The notes below the pieces were generated by a model. It made no database searches and had not been told where the DNA came from. It saw nothing but the letters and a program-made list of their open reading frames with translations. A program made the translations under genes and the position numbers. 64,000 nt of DNA from Harmothoe impar (Eukaryota; Annelida; Polychaeta; Phyllodocida; Polynoidae): contig OX381705.1 in assembly GCA_947462335.1 (NCBI GenBank), positions 45,832,175-45,896,174 of the forward strand, written 5' to 3'. Positions 26,840 to 37,300 of the stretch are shown here, one piece after another; position 1 is the first letter of the stretch; every line of letters starts with the position of its first letter.

Positions 26840-29800
26840 TATTCGCAGTATTATCTAAACCAGTCCAAAGTTAATCATTAATGCGAAATAGGCATTTGAA
26901 TCTTCCATACACCATTTCCACATTCATTTTCTGGATCTTTACACATATAACTGCCAACACCATTGTCGATGGATCTGGAGCTTCATCATCTACCCTGCCT
27001 CTTCTCATATGCCCGACTCTATTCGTACATGCCCCAAATCATTCTTATATGCCACAATCTTCTCATGTGCAGTTTGTAACCACTGCAGCGACATCATCAT
27101 ATCTAAAGGAAAAACTGCCTTGTTGGAAGACGGTTTTAGGAATGAGTCATGTGCCGAACGGGGGGAGACAGTGACGGCAAAAAGAGCTCAGCTATGTTTT
27201 GTTGTCTTTGACTGCAGCATGGACGGATCAATACGATCACTGACCCGCACACAAGAACAAATTTCTTGCGAATCACACTCATGAGCGCGTCTCCCTACTG
27301 GAGTCAAGGGGGTTTGGACTCTCCAACGAGGCATGCCGGGGACACCGGAATCAGTATGGGCCAGTGTGCAGGTCACTGAAAAAGATAGTCGACCACAGCC
27401 GAATGGCCGTTCTGTGTCCAATGTTCCGACATCCAGTCCATGTTTTGTCAATAGTCTTCAATTGCCGGCTAAGCCCCCGCCTGATCCCCCCGCCGCCAGC
27501 CTGACTCTTGCTGCCTGCCTCATGTTGCCCAAAAGCCTCCCAATTCACAAAGCCAGCAGCAGCAGTAGTCAGCCGATGGGGGAGACAGCAGTACTGGCCT
27601 GCCACCAAACTTAATACACACGAAATAGGCACAAACTAACAAACAGACGCCGATTATGCTGCTCTATGATGGTTGTGACACTTGAAAACCCGCGTTCATA
27701 AATCGTGGCCTCCACCATCGACTGGCGGCGCGCCCAACAACATGTGATAGGCATCTGGGGTGGCCGTGGTCACAGTGTGTACCGCCCCAGCCACGGACCT
27801 CTGCTGCAGATGGGGCTCAGGGGAATGATACTGCCCTAACATTGGTATTGAGTAGTAGTGAGGGGACGTGGCTTCCCCCGATCACCCCCGGACTATATCC
27901 TACTGGAGGATGTAGTTGGGAGATGAGGGAGGGTGGAGGGGGGTTGCCACCCCTGTTTGCACGAGCTGCTGACTATGTGCAGGCTCACTGAGGTCTTTAT
28001 GTGTTGTATTGGTGATACATAAAAATGGTGGTTGATACACTAATCTCGGCTTCTACCAACTGGGAATTGGTTATCCATCTGAGGACGTTCAGAAATTACT
28101 TTACTGATTTTGGAACCTTACACATTACTTAACTGATTTTGGAACCTTTTCAGACCTCCTTCGACCACGTGTCACTGTTCTCACCTGCTCTTCATACCTA
28201 ATGTAGCCTATATCCCAGGTCATGGTCTGTCTCAACCCAAAGATCCTTCCACCCACCCCTTAGTAGGTGAACTTTCCCCTTCCTTTGCTGACCACCCTCT
28301 TCTCAACTTAAACAAAAAAAACACTGTTTATTACGTTTTTCATTTAACGTTCATAATTCGTTTCTATCCATGCCATGATGGTACCGATTGACATCTAAAT
28401 CACCACTTTCGAAATGGACAATGATGAAGGAATTTAGTTATACATTCTAAATGCACATTTACCACTCAAGACAGATGACCAGACCCGCCCAGTGCTATCT
28501 CTGCACATCGAGGCGGCCTGGCGACCAAGATGGTGCCTGTCCAGCGTCCGGTTCCGGTTCTGCTGGAGGGTTAATATGGTCAGTGTCAGGTCCATGTATG
28601 TGTGGCTGGAGTAAGTACACATATATACAGGAGTCGACTCGCCCCATTATTCTCTGCTTGAAATTCCCCAGGCTTGGGCTGCACTGTCCATGGCCGGCTG
28701 GCCTGATGTGACCGCCGAGAGAACTGAATCAGATCCAGCGCCGCTTGGCCAGCAATGTCAACTAACACCAGTCCCCTAGGGTGACCAGATGGTGCATAGC
28801 AAATATAGGGTGGAGACCCTCGACGTCTGTGCCTATAGAAAAGTATACTCCCTACTCTGTACAGTTGGTTGAGATAGAAAGGTGTTACTGTATAAATACC
28901 ATAATTCTCCAGTAAACACACTTGGCCTTTGAGTTTGAATGCTATCTATAGAATTCTAGTTTACTATGGAAAACTAGATTTATTTACCTACACCTATCCA
29001 TGTTCTTGAAATGTATTTTAGAGCAAAACTGTGCTAAAAGCTGAATTGCCCTTAGTCACCTTAACTCGCTACAACTTAGGACAAGCGGTCTGATTTTCTC
29101 AAATCCTTACCCGTCGACAGTGAGCTTATGATTGGGTGGGAGGGTGGGATTGGCTACAAGTGCTCACTTCGGGAGAGGCTTAACATACGTGAGCAGCTCT
29201 CTGAGCTGTTCTGAGTTGCTCACTGCCGTGTAGAGTGCTTGAGGCGTAGCCTGATAGCTGCAGCTTCCCGTCACGACCATCTGGGATGTGTAAGACTGCG
29301 GCCCCGACAGGACTCCGCTCACCAATTACTCCCAAGTGCCCTCTAGTGAGCAGCTCGCAAATCTTGTGGTCGGCCCGGGCCGCCTAAATTGTTGCAGGCT
29401 ATCATTTCTATGGAGAGGGAATGCGGGACGGGGGAATGGTGCCATGTAGGAGGCAATGCTGTGTGCCAGGCAGTAAAGGTGGTTTGGCCTCCTTTCCTTT
29501 TCAGCCGATTTCAAGATATTGGGTGGAGTACCGGAAGAGGAAAAGTGGGCTAATGTATTCCTTGCACCGTTGTCCGTGTACTGGTAGTTCATGAAGAGGA
29601 CCAAATGGGATATTCACAAGATATCCAAAGATGGTTAGAGCTAATGTCCCAACGGGAATTCTATCAATATCTAAGCATTCTGTAATGACGTGTAAGTGAC
29701 GAACTTGCAGTGAGAATGAAAACTGACAGCATCTGAACAGCTGACAATTATTTGGAGAAACATTACTGGAACTAAAGAACAAAACGCCCGTCGCCTAGGG

Positions 29801-30679
29801 AACTTGGCTGGGGAGCTCTCATCTCAGAAATTCTCTTTTTAGTTGCGGATGTAGAGGACAAATTGCAGTATTGCATGTGAGGGGGAATACACTACAGACT
29901 GTGAAAGTTAAGGAGTAGGGTATGTGAACTGGCAGGCTAGTCTTCCTCTTCTGGCCGTGTGAGTGCTCTGTTTATGCTTGGCTCATGGTAGGCGGACCAA
30001 ACTATTTTTAGTCACATCTACTTCTACTGCAGCCTCTCCCACACTGGCCCCTACCCACCACCCCCGAGCAACATCTCTCCTTCTACACACATGTACACTA
30101 CTAGGCCTTGCTCAGAGCGTTCTGCCTACCCCAGCTGAGAGATGTCTGGATCCCTGCTTCCTAGGTTACCTACATGCTACTGGAGTAAAAACTACTTCGT
30201 AGTGATCCTATATCCAGAAAGAAAAAAAAGTATTCCTACTATACATAATGTAAACTGAATATATTTTACCGCTGCATATATCAAAACATTGAGACTCACT
30301 GTGATAAATGCAAGCTGCGTGACTGTGACATTTCTCAGCATGCTCTGTGAAAGTGCGAGTAAAATACATTTACTTTATTCCTTTTTTATCATTTGATATC
30401 TCTAATGACAAAGGGAGAAGTGTGAAAGACTGCGACCTTTGCTGGATCGCAGACAATATGTGCTGAGTCTACGCTAATGCACACAGTTGAGAGACGTGTA
30501 CACGTACTTCCAACTTTGTCGGGATATTTCTGAATGAAAATATTCCTTTCAGTAAATGTCACCAAAGTATTATTCTCCTCGTATTGTATTTTTCACTGGA
30601 AAAACTTATCTTCAAATGTAAAGAGGGAAGGTCCTTTTATTATCATTTGGTTACCTTTTCTTAATTCTGAATCGTAATA
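26840..30679. other. No gene recognised
   Basis: Several overlapping open frames occur in the GC-richer 27.3-27.6 kb segment on both strands, but none shows domain content or flanking splice signals. A ~30-bp duplication containing CTGATTTTGGAACCTT is seen at about 28105 and 28133. The stretch ends at the 4-bp duplication flanking the LTR retrotransposon. Confidence 0.5.
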
Positions 30680-30683
30680 CTTG

Positions 30684-31120
30684 TGTAGGGGCTAGGGTTA
30701 TACGGGTATGTTATATGACGAGTGCTGTTGGATGTTGTGTTGCGAGCTCAGTCCGAACCCTTCAGTCCGACGGTAGGTGGCAGCACCTACCTCGGGCTTG
30801 GGGTATGGACAGAGGTCGCTATAGGCTTCCGGTCTGCGTGTGCGCGCGCAGGCTGGCTGCCTATATATACCCAGCATCTGGCGGTACTCGTCGGTTACTC
30901 TGAGCCACGCTGGCAAGGAGACCCTGTGATCAATACGGCTGATTAGCCTACTGACCCGTTCCGAACTCTATAGGGAGTTCGCACACATAGATACTGCTTG
31001 TCTAGGTTCTCTGAATAAACCTGATTTGCAACCTGTAACACTTGATCCGAACTGTGTCGACTTTGTTCTTTAATTGATACTCTACCAATATCATAAAGAG
31101 ACAAAGTATCGTTTATTACA
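30684..31120 (+). repeat. 5' LTR
   Basis: The LTR spans 437 bp from TGTAGGGG to TTATTACA. It carries a TATA box (TATATATA, 30862-30869) and a polyadenylation signal AATAAA (31014-31019). This suggests U3 to about 30895, R to about 31035 and then U5; those boundaries are inferred from the spacing of the two signals. U3 also holds a perfect 8-bp hairpin. It is identical to the 3' LTR except for C at 30853 (G at 43518). Confidence 0.97.
30772..30791 (+). other. Perfect 8-bp hairpin in U3
   Basis: GGTAGGTG and CACCTACC flank a 4-nt GCAG loop. The same hairpin is in the 3' LTR at 43437-43456. It could be a factor-binding palindrome in U3, since it lies upstream of the TATA box and would not be in the genomic RNA 5' end. 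Confidence 0.7.
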
Positions 31121-31121
31121 C

Positions 31122-31136
31122 TGGTGCCGTGACCAG
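31122..31136 (+). other. Primer-binding site, tRNA-His type
   Basis: TGGTGCCGTGACCAG begins 1 nt after the 5' LTR. Its reverse complement, CTGGTCACGGCACCA, has the CCA tail and the acceptor strand pairing with GCCGTGA, the 5' end I recall for animal tRNA-His. Minus-strand DNA synthesis by the element's reverse transcriptase would start here. The tRNA assignment rests on memory of tRNA-His and should be matched to a tRNA set. Confidence 0.8.
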
Positions 31137-31329
31137 TTCTGAGTGAAACGCAGGTTAGCCTGTGCAGTAGCACAGACCTCCTGCTCTGGACGGAGCAGCG
31201 AGGTCTCCCGATGAGGCGTCAGCCTCATCCCCGGAGGGGTTAGATGCCGTGAAGGAGGCAGATACCCGCAGGAGTGCGAATGTTCCATCCAGGACAAGCG
31301 CATTTTTGGGACACCAGGTTCCCGGAATA
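31137..31329 (+). other. Leader between PBS and gag
   Basis: About 190 nt of untranslated leader. It contains a two-codon upstream ORF (ATG at 31244, stop at 31250-31252) just before the gag frame. The gag frame is open upstream of 31330 but without an ATG. Packaging signals would be expected here but cannot be recognised by eye. Confidence 0.6.
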
Positions 31330-33453
31330 ATGAATTACTCATTAGATGAAATGAGCCTGTCAATGTTCAACGTTGGTGGGTCAAGATCAGCCGCTCCGAA
31401 TCCACGGAGGGCTACTATCTTGGAGGAACGTCGTTTCGACGACATGAGAGAGGCCAGAATACAGGAGCGTGTGCAAATGGCCCAAATGGAGTTGTTGACC
31501 ATTCAGAAACAGTCGAATGAATGGAAAAGCAGTCTGATTGCATTGGAAGGTGCAGTCACACATAGAGCTTCCAAAATCAAGGAGAAAGACGCAAGGCTTT
31601 CAACTTTGTTGGAGGAGAACGAGAAGCTGGTGCAATCACTTAGCAGGGTTCGAGTGGAGTTCGATCAGAAACAAGCTGATCTACAGGGACTCCGTTCCGA
31701 CTTTGTTCAGGCGAACACTGATCTGAATCAGATTTGTGCGGCCCGAGATGCCGTCATCCATGAAGCAGAGGAGACCCGATCAGAACTTGTTCGGGACACT
31801 GAAGACTTACGGGAGGCTCGCCAAAGTCTACTGTCAGAATGTGACATTCTGAAGGCAAAAAGAACTTCTTTGGAGAAATTTTTGTCAGAGACCAGGGAAA
31901 GTATACAGGATAGCAGTACCTCGTATGCTTCCGCTGATAATGACAGTCCGAAAGGTCCTCATTACAGGAGTTTTACAGACACCCCAAATCTACCTATGGG
32001 ACGTGGGATGACTGTAGAAGGTGCCTTGTCTACTTCAACGCCAGGACGACCACTAAAGGTTGGCCGAGCAAGGGGTAGAGGTAGGGCGAGTGATTACTCA
32101 CCTAGGGTGGGTATCAGTGGTATCCGGCCAATTCCGAAGCAGGTCTTTTCGGCTCCGACGGGTGTAAACACGGCGGGCAGGGGAAGGTCATTATCGGAGT
32201 TGGTGCGAAGTCCACGTTCTCAGTTGAAACTGGATGAGCAGCAACTGGATTCGGAACGCTTGAAGAAAGCATCCGAACAAGATAAGGCGGCCAAGACCGA
32301 CTTAACTCCCTCGAGTTTGTCGCAATGGCGAGAATGCCAAGCAAACATACTGTTCAACGAACAGAAAAACTTGGAATTGGAGAGGCGAGATGTGTATCGC
32401 AAGCAGCAGGCTGCTCTGGAGCAGCAACAGGAACGCATGAAGGAAAATGCAGCCCTCGCTGAGGAATTAGCAGAGCAGGAGGCGGCGGTTTTGAGAGCTC
32501 GACAAGAAGGGCTCCGGGCGGCCGGTGAAGCTGCGAAAGCTAAATTGGCGGAGGCACAGCAGGAGGAGGAGGCTGATAGACAGGCCAAGGAACTGGAAAA
32601 AGAGAAAGCGGCGCATCAGCGATTGCTTGCTCTGGCTCAGCAGTGTCAGTATATGACTGACCAGGAGAAAAACTGGTGGTTCGCTCAAGGTGTGGACCCC
32701 ACTAAGGATTTGGTGTCGTATGGTACCTACCAGACCTATCTGGAGAGGCAGAATAACGTGCCTACCAGAGGCGCTACTCCGGGGACGACTCCGGGCACAA
32801 AGAGTCCGAGGAGGGCTCCAAGGAGAACAATTCTGAGTACAGAGTTGCAAGAGTTGTACGATACAAACCCAGCAATAGCTGGGATCGGATTGCACAACGT
32901 GGGTACAGAAAAGGACGCCTCGGCTTCCATTTCTAAATGCCTGGCGATAACCTCTAAGATTAGGGGGTCATCCAACGCTGCTAGACGCATTGCTAGCGAG
33001 CCTTTTCCCTACTGGCAGAAAAACTCTTGGGAAGAGTGGTTGGGAGCCACCGTTGAGGACATCAACCTCAGTGGGTGGGATCAACAGGATGCAATTCCTT
33101 ATGTCTGTAAGGGATTGCGCTTGGGAGATGGCCTGATGGCCGTGGAGCAGTGGAAAGATGAATGCGGACCCCGCGGCACTTTCAAACAACTGGTAGAGAT
33201 CGGAACTATCCTATACGGAGATTCCGCTCGGATCGACCCGATGGTTGCTTTTAAGAAGCGAGTGCAAGGCAAGCACGAGGCCCCGAGGGTTTTCGGACTT
33301 GCACTGATGAGACTCCTGAAGAAGGTACATCCAGCTTCAGGAATCCATGATGCCTTATTCTCTAAGGAACTGTTCTCTCAGTTTGTTGCTGGACTGAGGG
33401 ACCCAGAAATACAACATGTGGTGTATGATACCTGGAGAGCTGATACGTCATTA
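31330..33453 (+). pseudogene. gag: gag, N-terminal and capsid part, cut by a MITE
   Basis: This is the structural polyprotein of the retrotransposon, which forms the particle that packages its RNA. The start is placed at ATG 31330 (A at -3); the frame is open further upstream, but only with non-ATG codons. Residues about 30-195 are a long coiled coil, then a basic Ser/Pro/Gly-rich linker with RGRGR repeats, then a second Glu/Gln/Ala-rich coiled coil at about 344-437. Residues about 553-708 look like a capsid domain, with FVAGLRDPEI near the end. The ORF runs into the 325-bp MITE at codon 708, then reads about 48 MITE codons to a stop at 33595. Two coiled coils before the capsid make this gag longer than most Gypsy gags. 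The rest of gag continues after the two nested MITEs. Confidence 0.85.
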
Positions 33454-33778
33454 GGGAGTGCTCATTTTTTAACAACAGGGGGGGGGTGGTGGATTTGGGG
33501 GGGGGGGGTAAAAAATTTGGACCCCTTGACCGGGGGGGGGGTAAAAAATTCAGACCCCTCTTGGGGGGGGGGGGCAAAAAAATTCAACCTGTTTTGAGGG
33601 GAAAAGCCCGCGCGTAACTATGCTACAAAGGGGCGCGAACGCGCGCGATTTTCGGGCTGCCGGGGGGGGGGGGGGGTAAAAAATTTCGACCCCTCTAGAG
33701 GGGGGGGTGAAAAAAATTCGCGCGCTCCGCGCGAAATCTCACCGCCCCCCCCCCTGTTATTAAAAAATGAGCACTCCC
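33454..33778 (+). mobile_element. 325-bp PIF/Harbinger-like MITE inside gag
   Basis: The ends are inverted repeats starting GGGAGTGCTCATTTTTTAA, and TTA is duplicated at 33451-33453 and 33779-33781. A 3-bp TWA duplication with GGG-starting termini is the signature of PIF/Harbinger-derived (Tourist-like) MITEs. The interior is a series of poly-G runs separated by AAAAAATT and ACCCCT words and GC-only words such as CGCGCGC. There is no transposase, so movement needs one supplied in trans. The nearest relative in the window is the inverted copy at 50772-51092. Confidence 0.88.
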
Positions 33779-33795
33779 TTAGATGACCTTTTTAA

Positions 33796-33867
33796 CCCCT
33801 TCCACACGGTAAGCCAATATATTGCACAAAATTGCATTGAGTTACAAGAAACCCAGTGGTGAAAGGG
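33796..33867 (+). mobile_element. 72-bp piggyBac-like MITE inside gag
   Basis: The element is flanked by TTAA at 33792-33795 and 33868-33871. It begins CCCCTTCCACAC and ends GTGGTGAAAGGG, so its termini are imperfect inverted repeats starting CCC. TTAA duplication with CCC termini is the piggyBac signature. It lies only 14 bp beyond the TTA duplication of the neighbouring Harbinger-like MITE. It contributes 76 bp (72 plus one TTAA) to the frame change across gag, which matches the observed offset exactly when added to the other MITE's 328 bp. Confidence 0.78.
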
Positions 33868-33871
33868 TTAA

Positions 33872-34307
33872 GGCCATCGACATACATGCTCTCAAGAAGT
33901 CACTGTTAGGGGACCGGGTGCCCACCCGGGCCTCGGCCATTATAGAGTGTTCTCCGGAGCAGTCTGATGGTTCGGGCAGTGAGGAAGAGGGGGCGATAGC
34001 TTCTGCAGCTCAGTTTAAGAGGAATGGGAATTCCTCTAAAACGCCGTGGAAAAATAGGAAGCCGGAAGGGGGTGGAAACCCTCCTCCGAAGAAGGAATCA
34101 TCGGACCCAAAAGCTCCGATAATGGACGCAGCGTTTTTCACATCGCTGTTTGAGAAGATGACGACTTCCATTCAGGGGGCTACACAGCCTAACAGGAGGA
34201 AGATCAATCAGCGGACCGCCAAGTGCTATAGGTGCCTGGAGATCGGTCACTTTGCTGCGGAGTGTACGGCTCCGACTCCGAAAGTTCCCGGAAAGGAGGG
34301 AAACTAG
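33872..34307 (+). pseudogene. gag: gag, nucleocapsid part
   Basis: This is the C-terminal end of gag, separated from the main part by two MITEs. Its reading frame ends at TAG 34305-34307. The segment is Ser/Lys/Pro-rich and ends in one zinc knuckle, C-x2-C-x4-H-x4-C (Cys codons at 34224, 34233 and 34263, His at 34248), the motif with which retroviral and Gypsy nucleocapsids bind RNA. The last codons overlap the pol frame and carry the slippery heptamer. As it stands this piece has no start codon of its own except non-ATG triplets inside the small MITE, so gag is presumably not made as one protein from this copy. Confidence 0.85.
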
Positions 34308-34341
34308 AGGGGGTGGTCCGAGAAGGCGAGCGGACGACCCC
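34298..34341 (+). promoter_or_regulatory. -1 ribosomal frameshift signal between gag and pol
   Basis: The heptamer GGGAAAC (34298-34304) is read in the gag frame as G GGA AAC, the X XXY YYZ form required for tandem -1 slippage. The gag stop TAG follows immediately. Five nt downstream a hairpin can form: 34310-34320 with 34331-34341, ten pairs of eleven (one G-G mismatch at 34315/34336), loop 10 nt. Heptamer, spacing and stem all match known retroviral frameshift signals, and pol lies exactly in the -1 frame. Confidence 0.9.
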
Positions 34342-37300
34342 TGCATATGAGGTACACCAACATACCAGAGAGGTAGAGCCTAGTGAAATTCCGAAGGCAG
34401 GAAGGGAATCAGGGGTGGCTTCGAGCTTGAGGGGCTCGGATGCCGGCCTGGTTAACATTCCAGTCCAACAGTTGCCCGGCAATGAGGCAGGGAGGCCCAT
34501 TACGGATCGGAACGAGGAAGTTGCGGCTGTCACAGACACCGTGTGGGTAGGGAGTACCCAGCTTTCCCCGGATCATCCATGTTTCGACCATTTGAAGAAA
34601 CATGGCCTTGATTTGGCTGCTCCGAAGGATTTTAAACGCTTTACTGTAAACCTGTCTCCGCTGGGGGGGAGGCGGTGGTATGTGTCTGTTACTGTGGCCG
34701 GTAGAGCGGGCGAATTTTTAGTAGATACGGGAGCTAGCCACTCCTTTATCTCCTCTAACTTCTATGCTCTTATGCCGGATAGTCGTGATAACTTCAAAAC
34801 GAGGGTAAACGCCTGTTCGGCCGACGGGTCAAGTATGCAGACGTATGGGCGCGCGTTCATACCGCTCCGAATTGGAGGGAAGGAGTATGTGGCTTCTCCC
34901 ACCATTGCGGATATTGCAGACGACGGTATACTCGGATTGGATTTTTCGGCGTTGTATGACGCGGTCCTGAATCCGGGTACAGGGGTACTCCTGATAGAGC
35001 ACCCGTACCGTGCGGTAGAGCAATGTGTGCTCCGACAAGTGTCGACAGTGGCAACGGTGGTCCAAACTGTAAAGATTCCTCCCGGACAGACGTGTGACGT
35101 GCTGGTCCGAAGCAAGGGGCTTAGGAGAGAGGAAGAGGCAGTTGTGGAGCCGGATGTGGCCATGTTGGGTAGTATCGGTTTGACGGGCATGGACACCCTG
35201 GTGGGTGATGGTGCTTGGACCGTTGTGCCGGTTTCTAACCCCGGGTTGGAACCGAAGTATCTAAGGAAAGATACAATACTGGGGAAGGTGTTCACCAGTG
35301 AGGCAGTGATGCCTGCTGGACAGGTGAGCATGAAGGGTGACCCTTCTCCGACCGATCTGAGTGAGGGACTTGAGAAAATGATCTCCGAAACGGATTTGAC
35401 GGATCGGAGGGATCTCGATTCCCTAAGGAGGCTGGTAGTGAAGTATCAGGATGCATGGCAGGTGGAGGGGGAGCCTTTGGGCCGAACCGACAAAGTGTTG
35501 CATTCTATCAATACGGGTGATGCACAGCCTTTCAAGATGCCTTACCGACGCTTGCCTTTGGGTAAGAAAGCGGTGGTAGAGGAACAAGTGAAGACCATGT
35601 TGGAACAGAAGGTGATCGTGCCTAGCACTAGCCCCTGGTCCAGCCCGGTCCAGATGGTTACTAAGAAGGACGGGTCTATCCGATTTTGTATCGACTATAG
35701 GCGCCTGAATGGGGTAACCAAGAAAAATGCATATCCTCTCCCCCGGATTGATGAGACTCTGGACTCCTTGGGTGGGAACCAATGGTTCTGCACCCTGGAT
35801 TTGCAGTCCGGATATTGGCAGATCGGGATGAAGGAGGAGGATAAGGAGAAAACGGCTTTTACAAGTCACATTGGACTGTATCAGTTTGAGCTGATGCCCT
35901 TCGGGTTGTGCAACGCCCCGGCCACTTTTGAGGCTATGATGGAAACTCTTCTGAGTGATCTGTTGTGGCGCAAATGTTTGGTATACTTGGATGATGTTAT
36001 TGTCTTTGGCAAGACTTTTGAAGAGTGTGCGTTGAACCTCGGAGAGGTTTTGGAGCGAATTCGGTCCAATGGCTTGACATTAAAGCCGAAGAAATGTGAA
36101 CTTTTTCGGAAGTCCATGGTCTATTTGGGCCGGATCATCTCCACCGAAGGTGTGCAGGCTGATCCGGCTAAGTTGGAGACTGTGGAGACTTGGGAAGTTC
36201 CAAAAGGACCAAAGGATATCAGATCCTTTTTAGGGTTCTGTTCCTATTACAGGGACTTCATCCCCGGATTCTCTAGGGTGTCTCAGCCATTACAACGGTT
36301 GAGTCATTGGACTCCGGGGAGGAAAAAAGAACCCTTCCCATGGGGGATGGAACAGAATGAAGCCTTCAAAGAGATTAAGGCGTTGTTCCGAACCACCCCG
36401 GTGCTGAGATACCCTACGGAGAAGGGGCATTTCATCCTTGACACTGATGCGAGCAATGAGAGCATCGGGGCCGCATTGTCCCAAATCCAGGACGGAGTAG
36501 AGGTCCCGCTGGCGTTCGCTAGTAACAGTATGAACAAGGCACAGAGAAATTATTGTACTACCAAGCGAGAGCTGCTCGCAGTAGTGGTGTACACGAAGAA
36601 GTTTCGGCACTTCTTATATGGAGGGAATTTCACACTCCGTACCGATCATTCGGCCTTGAGATGGCTTCTTAATTTTAAGGACGCCGAGGGAATGATTGGT
36701 CGGTGGTTGAATCACCTCAGCGAGTTCGGACTGGAAAACTCTCATATCCAGCACCGAGCAGGCACGAAGCATATTAATGCTGACTGCCTGAGTAGACGTC
36801 CGGTACGCCGTTGTGTGCGTCCGGAGTGTGGGGATTGTGGTGCTCACAATGCTGTGGTAGCGAGTGTGCGTTTGCCTTATGATGGGTTGTTGCAAAACCT
36901 GTTGGATTGGTCCACCGACACTATAAGGACGTACCAGATGGCCGATCCTACCATAGCACGACTGAGGGAGCTTGTCCCTACTGGGGTCTGTCCAGTGAGA
37001 CCCGAAATATCGCTGGAAAACCGTGAAATGCGACGTTTCTTGGCTCAGTTCCACGAACTGGAGGTCCGAGACTCGTTGTTGTGCAGGTGGAAGACTTGTC
37101 CCGGAAAGCGGAGGGTGTTACAAATGGTAATCCCTGCTGCTATGAGGAAAGACATCCTGTACTACTGCCACGGCCATTCCACTAGTGGGCATTTCGGAAA
37201 GAAACGCTCGTTGGAAAGGCTAAGCCGGAGATACTACTGGCCCGGCATGTCAGGCGACCTTTTGAGGTGGATCGAGACCTGTCCGGCCTGTTGTTTAGGC

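Noticed and set aside
31249..31329. Non-ATG start of gag upstream of 31330
   Set aside because: The frame is open here but begins with GTG; a eukaryotic mRNA would normally use the first ATG in frame, at 31330, which has A at -3.
33822..33871. Coding start of the nucleocapsid part within this stretch
   Set aside because: The codons lie inside the TTAA-flanked 72-bp MITE, so they are not part of the original gag.
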